From contig OY776130.1 in the NCBI GenBank assembly GCA_963675135.1, positions 26,466,001 to 26,530,000 on the forward strand: 64,000 bases of DNA, written 5' to 3'. The translations under genes were made by a program, and so were the position numbers. The stretch's first letter is position 1; every line of letters starts with the position of its first letter. This DNA is from Galeopsis tetrahit. Lineage: Eukaryota > Streptophyta > Magnoliopsida > Lamiales > Lamiaceae. The notes under the pieces were generated by a model. It did not search any database. It saw nothing but the letters and a program-made list of their open reading frames with translations, and had not been told where the DNA came from. This document shows, piece after piece, positions 21,958-34,494 of the stretch.

Positions 21958-24186
21958 TGTCACATCCCGACTTTAGGGCCTAGTTGAAAACACCATACTT
22001 CTACTTTGAATGCTAATGTAACTCGAGTTTATGAATTTGTAAAAAGATTTGCAGCGGAAGATTAAATAAAACTCAAATTTCTTAAAGAAGATCATTACCA
22101 AATTTAATTCAAAAGAGAATAGACTCTAACATTTGTTTCAAACGAAATTAAAGTAGGGCATCATTTAAGAATGTGTTTAACTCAAGATGCGACTAATTAA
22201 TTAAAAGAAAAACTAATAAAGAGAAAAGCATTTGCATGGCAAGACATCCACATCCACCGACCCTCCACCGCAACTCCGTCAATCTGTAAAATGTTAAATA
22301 GATTGGGGTGAGCAAAACAACTAGCTCAGTAGGGTCCCCTTTGTCATAGTTAAATATAAATGCAAATAAAATCACAACTCACAAACATGCGTAAATAAGT
22401 CTTCCATATATTGACCAATTAAATTGGCCAATCTGTATACGGTGGAGTTGCCACCAAGGATCTTACCATCCCGGACCGTAGTCCCCGCTAGTTACAACGA
22501 CCTTTCCGTCGAGATAACCCATAATAAGCATAAGCATAAACGTATGATCATGTAGTCAAGCAACAATTAAATTCACATAACATTTAAAAGTGACAAAGTG
22601 TAAGAAAACCCCACCTTAAATCTTTAGTAGTCTCGTAAATACGTGGATTGATTTAATGTAAGAGAGTCTCGTCACCTAAAAATAAAAGATTAATATAACT
22701 TAGAATTATTACCATTAATAAATTAATATAGTAAATAACTAATATTTTAGTATCAAACTAATATTTATGTGTATATGCTCTACTGGACTTGAACAAAACA
22801 ATTATACTGACACCTTGTGATAATAATCCTACGGCAACTACTAAATAATTAGACTCCATAAAAGTAGGAAAAAAATATAACATTAAATAATAATAATTAT
22901 AGGAAAAAGGGTAAATCTGTCATACTTCTATCTTATCCGTACCAACTTATTGTCCAATGTGTATAAAAATAACTAGAGCAGATTATCCGTACCAACTTAT
23001 TGTCCAATGTGTATAAAAATAACTAGAGCAGATTACGTTTATAACATCTCCATTATATATATAAATAAAAGTACAACATTATTTAATATAAAATAATAGG
23101 TTTGACCGGTTCTAGAGAATTAAGAGTATGAACACCATCTCCTAAAATAAAGGCAGGAATGAAGGAAGAAACAATATGCATAAAATTACTCATTTTCTTA
23201 AATCTAAAAATTAATTATTTGTAGCTTCTCATATAGAAACCAACACCTATTGCGAGAGATTCTAACTTAAATCAATTAATAAGATTTTATCCTTGAAGGT
23301 CATTATCATGATAGAAGAATCTCTCACAAACAGAAATATAATTTGCTTTGAAAATATACGAAAGGAAGCAGCATTCGTAAAAGCTTATCAGAAGAAAAAG
23401 GTTTGTCTCAACATACTCAGTAATTACACTAGCATACCAAAAACACTCGCATACACAAATAGAAGCTACGGCATACGGTGCTAGAGACAATAGAAGAGAA
23501 AATAAATATAAGGAAGGGGAAAGAAACATTTACAGTGCTTCAAAAGAAAGGAGGACTACTGCTTCAACAAGGGAGAGGCTGAGATGAATTTCTAATCCAT
23601 GGAGAATGCATTGCCAGAATTTGGTGTTTCATTACTTGGTGAAGTTTGTAAAATGGTTGATAGGGAAGTAGACGCTGACTATCTATTTCTTGGTAAAGCT
23701 TTGGCTCACATTAAATGATTGAAAGAGGAAAACAAGAGAACCTATTTATAGAATTTGCTACCCAATAATATGGGGACACCTATCACTCACCAACAAAACG
23801 TCCTCTCCTTCAAATAACAAACTTGTACAAAATGTTGCAGGCATTTCTGGCTTTGCAATTTGAATTAAGGGAATCAAGAGGGAATATTCTTTGATTCCAT
23901 ATTGCTAATATGTATGTGAATAAAAGAACCGAGAATGAGAGTGGATGGTTTATCTACCGTATTCCCTTAAAAGAAAATGGAGAGGACTCACGCTAAAATA
24001 AAAATAAATCATGAGATCATATTTTTTAAAATAAATATATTTTATTATGTTAAAATATATATATATAAGTAGACATATCCTATTTAATTAAATATATATA
24101 TATATATATTATAATAAATTTTAATCTAATCTAATATCTTATCTATTCTTTTTTTCAATGGTGATTTAAAAATCACGGGTGTTACA
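21958..24186 (+). mobile_element. 2.2-kb solo LTR (gypsy, Tekay-like ends) inside C's 5' LTR
   Basis: The segment starts TGTCACATCCCGA and ends GGGTGTTACA, with target-site duplication AGATG on both sides (21953-21957, 24187-24191). The termini are of the TGTCACAYCCC / GGGTGTTACA kind seen in Tekay/Del chromovirus LTRs. It has no coding sequence, and its length fits the long LTRs of that lineage. A small LTR-flanked non-autonomous element was considered, but I see no internal repeat pair. Confidence 0.75.
22933..23035. repeat. 50-bp tandem duplication in the solo LTR
   Basis: Two exact copies of a 50-bp unit beginning TTATCCGTACCAACTTATTG stand back to back. Confidence 0.9.
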
Positions 24187-24611
24187 AGATGATCGTAGTA
24201 TATTTAAAATCTCAAAACCGAATTTCGGTGAGTGAGAAATTAATGTACGAAGTTTAAGACAAAGTGATGCATTGGGAGTAGTGTTAATGACTATCCCACA
24301 TTGATAAATGAGATAATTAACTACCTCCTTATTAATAGGAGTTAGTTAAGAATGGTCAAATTGTAGTGACTATTGAACCATTCAATTAGCCAAACGCGCG
24401 CGCGCGCCGCCCGCCCGGCCGTGCCGTGCCGGGTCCGGGTCCGTGGCCTTGGATCTTGGATCTTGGACTTGGGCCCCTCTATCTTTTTGAGGTTCTAAAA
24501 ATGTGGGCCTCGACCCACACGGATTTAGGCAGCCCAAGTCTATGGAAGTCAAGCGGAAGTTGACTTCTGGAATTTGAATTTGAAATGTAATTGTCTTAAT
24601 TGCGTGGAAGT

Positions 24612-24770
24612 TTAAGAATGGAAGTTACCATTTCGAAACTGCCATATTAATGTGCTGGGTATTAAGAATGGGAGTTACCATTCGGGAAATTGCCATATTA
24701 ATGTGCTGGAGTATTAAGAATGGGAGTTACCATTCCCGAAACTGCCAGAAACTGCCATATTAATGTGTGA
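24612..24770 (+). repeat. Enhancer-like triple repeat in C's 5' LTR U3
   Basis: Three copies of a 50-52 bp unit (TTAAGAATGGGAGTTACCAT ... GCCATATTAATGTG) start at 24612, 24662 and 24714, about 60-210 bp upstream of the TATA box. The 3' LTR has the same set at 30494, 30544 and 30596. Direct repeats just upstream of TATA often act as enhancers in copia LTRs; activity here is inference. Confidence 0.75.
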
Positions 24771-25349
24771 CCAGCCGTTACTGCCTTAAATACCCGTCTG
24801 TTCCACACCTGGGTGACACTACCTATAAATAGGAGTGCATGGTTTTGGGAAAAACACACTTTTGCATACAACAAATTTCACCTGAGTTTTTCCAGAAAAT
24901 TTCATACACTATTTCCAGCATTCTGCATAGCATTTTAGAGTGCGATCCAGTTCTAACGTGTATTCTGTTCGCTGGAGTTTTGTACGCTGCGGTGTTGCTC
25001 GTGCAAAGAGGAAGCCGTTTTACCTTTCGAAGCAACTCGTCAATCCGTGAACACTAGCCGGGACGTGTTTGTTTTACGGGAAAAGGTATAACCTTGACTC
25101 GGCTCTTTTTCCTAACTTTCTGTTTATCTACAATGCTGTTTTTTCTTCCCTTTCTGGACCGGCTATTCTAAGAAGCTGCTCAAACAAGGAAGCTGCCTCT
25201 TTTGGAAAGTTGAAGAACTTGAAGAATTTGTAATTTCATTTACTGTCTTTATTTTTTCCGTCTAAATTCTTTGTAAGCCATTGTTGGTAATCTATAAACC
25301 AACAATCGTAAAACAAACATAAGGAAAAAAAAAAAAAAAAGATACCACA

Positions 25350-28300
25350 ATGGCATCTGACGGAAATGGCTCCGATAACACCCCTATCGACAATACCCTG
25401 GTTGAGAACACCTCGAACCCAACTCCAAACGTTGTCCCAAATAACACGTTTTTACCCCCCATGTTTTTTCCACCCTCTGAAACTCGCAATTTCATGGTGC
25501 ATGGGGAAAAACCCGAGAAGTTCTCGGGTACTGATTTTAAGAGGTGGCAACAAAAGATGTTGTTTTACCTCACGACACTTCACCTAGCAAGGTTCCTCCG
25601 GGAGGATCCGCCCGTTGTCGCTGAAAGTGAAACGGATAATGCTAAGAGGGTCGCATTTGACCAATGGTCTCATGGCGATTTCTTGTGTCGGAACTACGTC
25701 CTTGGAGGACTAGTTGACGCGTTGTATAACGTGTACCAACCGGTTCGTACTGCCAAAGAACTGTGGGAGTCTTTGGAACGAAAGTACAAAACCGAGGATG
25801 CCGGAACTAAGAAGTTCGTGGTGGCGAGATTTTTGGACTTCAAAATGGTAGATGGTAAATCTGTCGTTGAACAAGTTCAAAAATTTCAGTTAATCCTACA
25901 TGATATCCTCGCGGAGGGTATGGTCCTTCCGGACGCTTTCCAAGTAGCCGCAGTGATTGAGAAACTACCACCTTCTTGGAAGGATTTTAAAAGTTATCTC
26001 AAACACAAGCGAAAGGAAATGAGCCTAGAAGATTTGATCGTCAAACTTCGAATTGAAGAAGATAATAAAAGGATGGACGGTAAATCAAATCAAGTCTCGG
26101 TTGAGGCAAAGGCAAATTTAATGGAACGTGGTGAATCGTCTAAAAAACGAAAAAGGCCTAATGACAAAGGTAAAGCACCTGTTCCTGCAAAACCCAAATT
26201 TAATGGTAATTGCTACAAGTGTGAAAAACCGGGCCACAAAGCAACTGATTGTCGCGTCTCTAAGAAAGTTGATAAAAACAAGGGTAAGGGAGGACAATCA
26301 AGTGCTAATGTGGCACAACATAATCTCACTGAAATTGATATGTTTGTTGTTGTGTTTGAGACCAACATGGTTGACAATCCAAAGGAATGGTTCGTGGATA
26401 CCGGTGCTACTTGCCATGCTTGTTCCGAGAAGGGTGTCTTCTCGACTTATGCTCCTGCTGATGGGAGAAAGCTCCATATGGGAAACCATGCCTCGTCTGA
26501 TGTGGCTGGTGTTGGAACTGTTGTGCTCAAGCTCACTTCTGGCAAAGAGCTCAAGCTGAAGGATGTGTTGCATGTCCCGGACATCCGCAAGAATCTGATC
26601 TCCGGCTCTCTTCTAGTTAGTCATCAGTTTAAACTAGTTTTTGAGTCTGATAAAATTGTACTTAGCAAGTTTGGACAGTTCCTTGGTCGAGGTTATCTCG
26701 AGAATGGTCTGTTCAAAATGAGTGTAATGGTTGTAAGCCGTAAAGGCAAGAAAGTTATCAATGAAAACGTTTCTACTTCCTCTTACATCGTGGAGTGTTC
26801 CTCTTTATGGCATTTAAGATTAGGACATATGTAAATCTAAAATCTATAAAGCGTTTAGTAAATCTTGATTTACTTAAAATGAACAATATTGAAACACCTA
26901 AAAAGTGTGAGATATGTGTTGAAGCTAAAATGACAAAGTTGCCATTTACTTCTGTGGAAAGGGACACTGCTCCTCTAGACTTAATCCATACTGATGTGTG
27001 TGATTTAAAGTTTGTGCAAACTAGAGGTGGCAAAAAGTATTTCATTACTTTTATTGATGATTGCACAAGATTTTGCTACGTTTATCTCTTTCGAAGTAAA
27101 GATGAAGCTATTGAAGCTTTTAAACTTTACAAGAATGAAGTAGAAAATCAACTTAGCACTCGAATTAAGGTGATTCGAAGTGATAGAGGTGGGGAATACG
27201 TAGCACCTTTTGAACAGTTATGTGCTGATTCTGGCATCATACATCAAACTACTGCCCCTTACTCACCTCAGTCTAATGGTGTTGCGGAGAGAAAGAACCG
27301 AACACTAAAGGAGATGATGAACGCAATGTTAATCAGCTCGGGTTTACCGCATAATCTGTGGGGGAAAGCTATACTATCGGCTAACCACATTTTGAACAAA
27401 ATTCCACACAAAACAAAGGATCTGACACCTTATGAAATGTGGAAAAAGCGGAAACCATCCTACAAGTACCTCAAAGTGTGGGGGTGTCTTGCAAAGGTTG
27501 AAGTGCCTGCTCCTACACAAGTTAGAATTGGCCATAAAACGGTCGATTGTATCTTTGTAGGATATGCACTCAACAGTAGTGCCTATAGGTTTCTGATTCA
27601 CAAATCAGAAATACCTGACATGTCAGAAGGCACTATGATAGAATCAAGGAATGCAATATTCTTTGAAAATATCTTTCCTAATAAAGATAAAGATGAGGTG
27701 AGACCTGAAAATAAGAGGGCTCACGTAGAAGCAGAGGTTGTTAGTTCTTCAGCTCAAGAGCATGAAGAACCTAGACGCAGCAAAAGAGCAAAAATTGCAA
27801 AAACTTACGGTCCTGACTTCATCACTTTTGTGATTGAAGATGAACCTAAGTCTATCAAGGAAGCTCTGTCAAGACCAGATGCATCATTCTGGCAAGAAGC
27901 TATCAATAGCGAAATTGATTCTATTCTGCAGAACAATACGTGGGAGTTGGTTGATCTCCCTAGAGGTTGTAAGACCTTAGGATGCAAGTGGATCCTTAGA
28001 AGAAAATATAAAGCAGATGGATCAATTGACAAGTATAAAGCTCGTTTGGTAGCAAAGGGCTTTAGACAAAAAGAAGGGTATGATTTCTTTGATACTTACT
28101 CCCCAGTAACGAGGATTACATCCATTCGTGTGTTAATTGCGATTGCTGCTTTGCACAATCTCGAAATTCACCAAATGGATGTCAAGACTGCATTCTTGAA
28201 TAGGGAATTAGTTGAAGAAATATACATGGATCAACCTGAAGGGTTTATAGCACCTGGCAACGAGAAAAAGATGTGTAGACTCGTTCGTTCACTGTATGGA

Positions 28301-29383
28301 CTCAAACAAGCTCCAAAACAGTGGCATCTGAAGTTTGATGAAACTATGTTGTCCAATGGTTTCAAGATAAACGAATGTGACAAATGTGTGTATGTGAAAA
28401 ATACACCAAAAGGATTTGTTATCATGTGTCTTTATGTGGACGACATGTTGATCATGGGCAGCAGCAATGCCATGATCATGGAAACAAAGGCTATGTTAAA
28501 ACGTAGTTTTGACATGAAAGACATGGGATTGGCTGATGTGACTCTAGGAATCAAGATCGAGAGAAAGTCTAATGGAATCTACTTGACACAATCTCACTAT
28601 GTTGAGAGTGTGTTAAAGAAATTCAATGCCTTTAATGATCCACCTGCCAAGACGCCCATGGAGCTCAATGTACACTTGAGCAAGAATCGAGGCGATCCGG
28701 TTGCACAACTTGAATATGCAAGAATCATTGGAAGTGTGATGTACATTACAAACTGTACACGCCCGGATCTTGCCTGTGCAGTGAACAAGTTGAGTAGATT
28801 CACTAGCAATCCAAATAAAGAGCACTGGAAAGCTCTTAGAAGGGTCCTTAGGCACTTAAAGTACACTATTGACTACGGGTTTCATTACACAAGGTTTCCG
28901 GCGGTACTTTAAGGGTACAGTGACGCCAATTGGATCTCTGACACGAATGAGTCATTTTCCACTAGTGGATATGTGTTCACTATTGGAGGTGCTGCTGTAT
29001 CGTGGAGATCAACGAAACAGACGTGTATTGCCCGGTCCACGATGGAATCAGAATTCATAGCTTTGGATAAAGCTGGTGAAGAAGCCGAGTGGCTTCGAAA
29101 TTTCCTCGAGGATATTCCATGTTGGAACAAACCCGTGCCTACTGTGATGGTACACTGTGACTGTCAAGCCACAATTGGCAGGGCTTTGAACGACATGTAT
29201 AACGGAAAGTCGAGACACATACGTCGTCGACATAACTCTGTTAGACATCTGATTTCGAGTGGTGTGATGTCAATTGACTATGTAAGGTCAAAAGACAATA
29301 TAGCGGGTCCGCTTACGAAAGGAATAAACCGAGATCAGATGAATAAGTTGCTAGAAGGAATGGGTCTAAAACCCACAAAATAA
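25350..29383 (+). pseudogene. gag-pol: Element C gag-pol polyprotein (frameshift and nonsense)
   Basis: One frame starts at ATG 25350. Gag: K-F-S-G-T-D-F-K-R-W, then a CCHC knuckle C-Y-K-C-E-K-P-G-H-K-A-T-D-C near residue 290. Protease: V-D-T-G-A near residue 350. Integrase: H-L-R-L-G-H, C-E-I-C, H-T-D-V-C, R-S-D-R-G-G-E-Y, N-G-V-A-E-R-K-N-R-T. RT: M-D-V-K-T-A-F-L-N and L-Y-V-D-D-M near 28430-28450. RNase H: T-M-E-S-E-F-I-A, C-D-C-Q-A. Two lesions only: a 2-nt insertion at about 26829-26831 within the integrase zinc motif, giving an early stop, and a GAA-to-TAA type nonsense codon at 28910-28912 at the start of RNase H, after which the same frame stays open to 29383. It is otherwise full length. 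Confidence 0.88.
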
Positions 29384-29936
29384 CAGCTGAAACAGTGGTA
29401 ACCCAACCATGTTGACTGGAGATCCCAAGAACTTGGTTCAATGGGAAAACTAAGCTGTGAATGTTGAATTGGAACACTTGGATATTCAAACCATTCCTTA
29501 GAAAAGCACAACACCAAGTGTTGTCCCGTAAGATTTGTGGTAAGGCCAAGTCTATGACTTTTAATGGTTCCCAAAGACCTCCGGGAGGTAGAGTATTGCG
29601 GGATACTCAATATGGGAGTCCACCTATATAAGTGAGAAGTGGGGCCGCTTCACGAAATGTACTTATGAACTCAAAGGGTGTCCATGGCCGAAATGGACAA
29701 AAACGTGAGAACGAAACACGTTTGAGATGTTGTTGTGTCAGCACCGTTGTCTCAGTACACACTAAGGAGGAGTAGTTCAAGGCATCGCGTCCACTAAGCC
29801 GCCAGTGTACTCGATAGTGTTTGACTACGGAAGGTTCAAGGTCACAAGCCACCTTTCCGGATGCAACAGTGTCTCAATTGAACTGGATTGCGAGTCTGCA
29901 TGATTATGGGTAGTAATTTCCACTCATGTGGGGGAT
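29384..29936 (+). other. 3' untranslated region and polypurine tract of element C
   Basis: Non-coding spacer after the pol stop. The tract ATGTGGGGGATT at 29926-29937 immediately precedes the 3' LTR start and serves as the plus-strand primer site. Confidence 0.75.
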
Positions 29937-31066
29937 TGTTGGAGAAATTGAGTTTTTATTCAATTTCTTAATATTTAATTGATTTTAATTAATCAATTAT
30001 TTGAGGGTATGAATATTTAATTTCTGAAGAATTAAATATTGTAGGATCGTTCTACTCTCCGAGTAGATGATCGTAGTATATTTAAAATCTTAAAACCGAA
30101 TTTCGGTGAGTGAGAAATTAATGTACGAAGTTTAAGACAAAGTGATGCATTGGGAGTAGTGTTAATGACTATCCCACATTGATAAATGAGAGAATTAACT
30201 ACCTCCTTATTAATAGGAGTTAGTTAAGAATGTTCAAATTGTAGTGACTATTGAACCATTCAATTAGCCACACGCGCGCGCGCGCCGCCCGCCCGTCCGA
30301 CCGTGCCGTGCCGCGCCGGGTCCGGGGCCGTGGGCCTTGGCCTTGGATCTTGGATCTTGGCAATTGGACTTTGGGCTTGGGCCTGGGGCCCCTCTATCTT
30401 TTTGAGGTTCTAAAAACAAGTCTATGGAAGTCAAGCGGAAGTTGACTTCTGGAATTTGAATTTGAAATGTAATTGTCTTAATTGCGTGGAAGTTTAAGAA
30501 TGGAAGTTACCATTCCGAAACTGCCATATTAATGTGCTGGGTATTAAGAATGGGAGTTACCATTCGAGAAACTGCCATATTAATGTGCTGGAGTATTAAG
30601 AATGGGAGTTACCATTCCAGAAACGGTGGGAGTTACCATTCCAGAAACGGCCATATTAATGTGTGACCAGCCGTTACTGCCTTAAATACCCGTCTGTTCC
30701 ACACCTGGGTGACACTGCCTATAAATAGGAGTGCATGGTTTTGGGAAAATCACACTTTTGCATACAACAAATTTCACCTGAGTTTTTCCAGAAAATTGCA
30801 TACACTATTTCCAGCATTCTGCATAGCATTTTAGAGTGCGATCCGGTTCTAACGTGTATTCTGTTCGCTGGAGCTTTGTACGCTGCGGTGTTGCTCGTGC
30901 AAAGAGGAAGCCGTTTTACCTTTCGAAGCAACTCGTCAATCCGTGAACACTAGCCGGGACGTGTTTGTTTTACGGGAAAATGTATCACCTTGACTCGACT
31001 CTTTTCCCTAACTTTCTGTTTATCTACAGTGCTGTTTTCTTCCCTTTCTGGACCTGCTATTCTAAG
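29937..31066 (+). repeat. 3' LTR of element C (truncated)
   Basis: It matches the 5' LTR from TGTTGGAGAAATTG onward, including the CG-rich stretch near 30270, the triple repeat and TATAAATA at 30720-30727. It stops matching at CTATTCTAAG (31066). Roughly 170-240 bp of LTR end present in the 5' copy are missing. Confidence 0.8.
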
Positions 31067-31441
31067 TGTGAAGCAGAAATGCATCGCGGACTCCACTATG
31101 GAAGCCGAGTACGTAGCTGCCTCAGAGGCCGCAAAGGAGGCTGTCTGGCTGCGTAATTTCTTTCTGGAATTAGGGGTATCTTAGAGTATGCTGATGTGTA
31201 TCACTGTTTATTGTGATAACGCAGGTGCAGTGGCAAACTCGAAAGAACCTAGAGCCCACAGAGCAAGTAAACACATAGAGCGAAAGTACCACATTATACG
31301 AGATATCGTAAATCGAGGAGACGTGGCTGTAGCTAAGATTGCGTCGTTGGATAACTTGGCTGATCCTTTCACAAAGACGCTGGCAATAAAAGTCTTTGAG
31401 AAACATGTAGAGGGTCTTGGTTTACGATGTATTACAAGTTA
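31067..31441 (+). pseudogene. Element D: copia RNase H C-terminal fragment
   Basis: The frame reads V-K-Q-K-C-I-A-D-S-T-M-E-A-E-Y-V-A-A, then Y-C-D-N-A-G-A-V, H-I-E-R-K-Y-H-I-I-R-D and L-A-D-P-F-T-K-T-L. This is the C-terminal half of a copia RNase H distinct from that of C. A TAG at 31182-31184 interrupts the frame, which otherwise ends at 31441. Everything upstream of the catalytic Glu region is missing, replaced by C's LTR. Confidence 0.85.
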
Positions 31442-31519
31442 GACTTTGAGTATAAGTGGGAGAAATGTTGATGTCTTTATGTGTATACTAAAAGTTAAGC
31501 TTTAGTATAAGTGGGAGAT

Positions 31520-32758
31520 TGTTGGTGTATACTGTAAAGCAAACTTTTAGTGGGCTTTTGTGACGTATATTCGATCTCCTTTTATCTGAAATAAATGGTT
31601 TTTCACATTATTGCATTCTTTGTGATTACTTGTATGTCTGCTTATCTTGCATTGTAGACGATGTGGTGGGTTTGTAGTCACACAGAAGATCACATTGTCA
31701 GTCCCTTGTAAGATATAAACAGTATTCATAACTGAGATAGTTATGGACAAAACTATTGGTTTAAGTTGTAGTATAAACTTGTTAGTGGTTTGTCTTGGCC
31801 ATTAGTTTATACTAGTGCGCTGAGGCGTATTGAATGGATCACAGATAAGACATGTTCTTCTGTTCTGATTGTTATGAAGAACTAGAGGTCTTGGTGACTT
31901 TTATGATTCTTAACCCTAAGTGTGATATTTAGATGTGTGGGGTGCTTGTTCACTACTTTGATGTACCATAGGTGAGAATCTTGGTAGATTCTTCACGCTC
32001 CGTATTTTGGGTAGTGGCATCGCTCGCATGATGTCTACTTATTGGCATTAGGGCACCGTGTCCTGTACATCCAGGCTGATGATGTCCCCTTGAGGAAACT
32101 CATAAAGGATTGTCGTATTAAACCCCGCAGGTGGATTTAATCCGTACGACAACAAGGTTGAGTGGTACTACTCAAGGAATTATAGAAATTAATTATTTAA
32201 AGAAGTCAGAAGCTTTAATAATTAATGGACGTGCGATATCTTAAACACGGGGAATTATAATGTCTAATAGAAGCCCTGATTCAGTTCGGGATAGGACGAG
32301 AGTGCAACATTAATTCTCTAGTGGAATGAATTAATGTTCTCGGGCCAAATTATATGTTCTGGGTTGAACATAAGAGTATTTGGGCATGTAAGAAGCCCGA
32401 GCCCTATACCTTCTAATGGATCCCTAGTCTGGCCCATGAAACTTATGGAAATTATAAATAGGAGCCCTAATTCAGTTTTGAAACCCTAGCACACACGAAA
32501 TTGTGAAAAACGGCTAGGGTTTCAAGGAGATGAAATTGAGGCACCTTCTCCACGTTTGATAGCACGCCGTCCACCCGGTGTTCGAGCGAAGTTGGGAGAC
32601 GGACTAGAAGATCTGTAGATTGGAATCAACGCCTCGATCTCCAAGGGTAACGAATCTAAACTTTGTTTTAGATGAATGTTTAGTTTTTTATTCCTTTATA
32701 CGTTTGGCATCCGACAACGATCCTGGTGACGGACCGCCTTCGCCGGCGTGTTCCAGCA
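31520..32758 (+). repeat. 3' LTR of element D
   Basis: The 1239-bp segment begins TGTTGGTGTATACTG after a purine tract (AAGTGGGAGA) and ends GTGTTCCAGCA. A TATAAATA box lies near 32453. It follows D's RNase H by 78 bp, the usual copia spacing. To its right the sequence switches to the 3' leader of a SIRE-type element, so D was inserted there. The matching left end of D is not in the window. Confidence 0.75.
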
Positions 32759-34140
32759 ATATCTACTGTTCTTATGCTGAATGAATGAAAAAATAAAGTA
32801 CTATTTGATGTTAAGACAAGATAACTACTTAACTAGTCTACTATTGAGAAAAGATTCAAGTAGTTTTGGCTTCATCAAAAAGGGGGAAATTGTTGGGATA
32901 TGAATCCTAGACAAGTTCTAAATGATGATAAGATGAAGTTTTGATAAGCCAAAAGTAGTTTGAATATTTTCTGAGTGTTGACTGATCTAGTCTAGTTGAG
33001 AAGAAGTTATCTTGAACAGACCAGTAGAGTTCACATCAGTTTATGTTTGAAAGACAAGTATTGTTTAATGATTAAAAGATAAGTACGATTTATAAGTATT
33101 TCATATTTGCTATTTGTATACATGTTAGATTGTTATTGAGCTATAATAATCATTGTATAGAGCTCATGATTTTCGTATGTAATAGATAGATTGTATAGAT
33201 TCTAAGTTGACTAAGCAGTGTTATAAAGCTTAAAGTAATGTAATAATCTTGTTAGGATAGAATAGTCTACTGTTGAAGATCGCACAAGAGAAGACCAGAC
33301 AAGAAGAGTTAAAGTCTACTACACAAGACAGGTGGACTACAAGACAAGTACTTACAAGACTCCACAAGACAAGTCAACTTGAAGTGAAGTAAAGAAGAAG
33401 CGTGTAATAAGATAAAGATCAAAGTTAGTTAGAAATAACTACTTAAACAAGAAACGCGTGGATGGATAAGAAGATTCAGTTGGAAGTTAGTTTTCAAGAA
33501 GAGTTGGTTACAACTAACTAAGTTCTTGAAATCTGAAGTCTATACCTCAAGGTGGTTATCATTTGAAGACTACTGAAAATCCATATACTGAAGCTATATA
33601 CTGAAGAATTGTTCGAAGTTACTCACAGAGTTTACTGAAGTTCAGAAAGCAAGTCAGAAGTCAAGTGAAGAAACCAGAAGACTGCTACTGAATAAGTTTT
33701 TCGTTTTTGTTGTTGTTTTTATCAAGTTGCTAGATACTTGTTAAATTTCTAGTAAGATCGTAGACATATCTGGTGGTATAGTCTTAGAAGATCTAAGTCT
33801 TTTTCTTGGGACTCAAAATCACAAGAACTCACACATTGTACTCGATTGGAAGAGTTAGTGGAAACATCACAACTGGGTTGTGAGAGTGGATGTAGACAAG
33901 TTGTCGAACCACTATAAATTGTTTGTGTTGTTTACTTTACTGTTTTGTTTAATTGCTTGATTGTTTACACACATAACTAAACAAGACTAGTTAAGTATAA
34001 ACTTGTATTGGGCTCATTGTTAATTTCGTATTCCGCACATTGTAATTCTGATATATCGAAAGATTTTAGAAAAGTCTATTCACCCCCTCTAGACATTTTC
34101 TTTAGCTTCCCTCGATATTAACTCAGCTTCGGGACCTATA
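32759..34140 (+). mobile_element. Element E: SIRE-type 3' remnant (3' leader, polypurine tract, LTR)
   Basis: 32759-32890 matches the 3' leader of F (60290-60410), including AAGATTCAAGTAGTTTTGGC and the tract AAAAAGGGGGAAAT. The LTR follows at 32891-34140 (1250 bp), from TGTTGGGATATGAATCC to GGGACCTATA. The final CTATA replaces CTACA of F, and the TATA region near 33540 has decayed. It is the same subfamily as F and L2 but older. The coding part is absent. Confidence 0.82.
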
Positions 34141-34494
34141 GTTGTCTCTTCAGCATTGTTGACCTCAAGCTTTCAGTACACTTCTTCTGATTTGATTGTG
34201 CTGAGACAACTTGTCTGGACAACTCTTCTGATCAGCATACTTGTCCTTCAGTGGACTTGATCATGATTCCAGAATTTGAGCATTTAGGGGACTTGTCTAG
34301 ATGGACTTCAAGGCATGTGTTCCCCCTCAAATTGTGCATCTAATCAACTAAGAGCTGCCTAACATATTAGCTCCTCATCTAGCCTTATTCTATGTGTTCT
34401 AACATACTTAGAACATAATCATCTTGACTTAGGCATGTCTCAGGGGGTTTTGGTATTGAATCAAAACATATCTCATTTTATTCCCAACACTTAC
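34141..34494. other. Unassigned sequence between E and integrase fragment
   Basis: No reading frame. Minus-strand phrases such as AATTTGAGGGGGAACACATG recall 3' regions of copia elements, so this may be an antisense retroelement scrap, but I cannot place it. Confidence 0.3.

Larger units (their letters stand above)
21825..25309 (+). repeat. 5' LTR of element C (interrupted)
   Basis: The parts are 21825-21957 and 24187 to about 25309. The start TGTCGGAG corresponds to TGTTGGAG in the 3' LTR. The end is uncertain: CCAACA at about 25304-25309 would pair with the TGTTGG start, but no standard PBS follows. A TATAAATA box lies at 24824-24831. Compared with the 3' LTR there are several indels and substitutions, so the element is not recent. 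Confidence 0.7.
21825..31066 (+). mobile_element. Element C: Ty1/copia retrotransposon with broken gag-pol
   Basis: LTRs starting TGTYGGAGAAATT flank a single gag-pol frame (25350-29383) and a 3' leader with polypurine tract. The 5' LTR is interrupted by a 2.2-kb solo LTR. The 3' LTR is truncated at 31066, where it is fused to an RNase H fragment of a different copia element. The DNA flanking the two ends is unrelated and no TSD is found, so the locus was rearranged. I could not assign the lineage firmly; the protein resembles TNT1-94-like copies. Confidence 0.85.

Noticed and set aside
24839..25057. 72-codon ORF present in both LTRs of C (also 30735-30953)
   Set aside because: Its ATG lies only 8 bp after the TATA box, so upstream of the expected start, and both copies are just LTR duplicates. 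There is no protein-like domain.
32891..34140. This LTR as the missing 3' LTR of element A
   Set aside because: Its sequence belongs to the F/L2 subfamily and differs from A's 5' LTR over most of its length.
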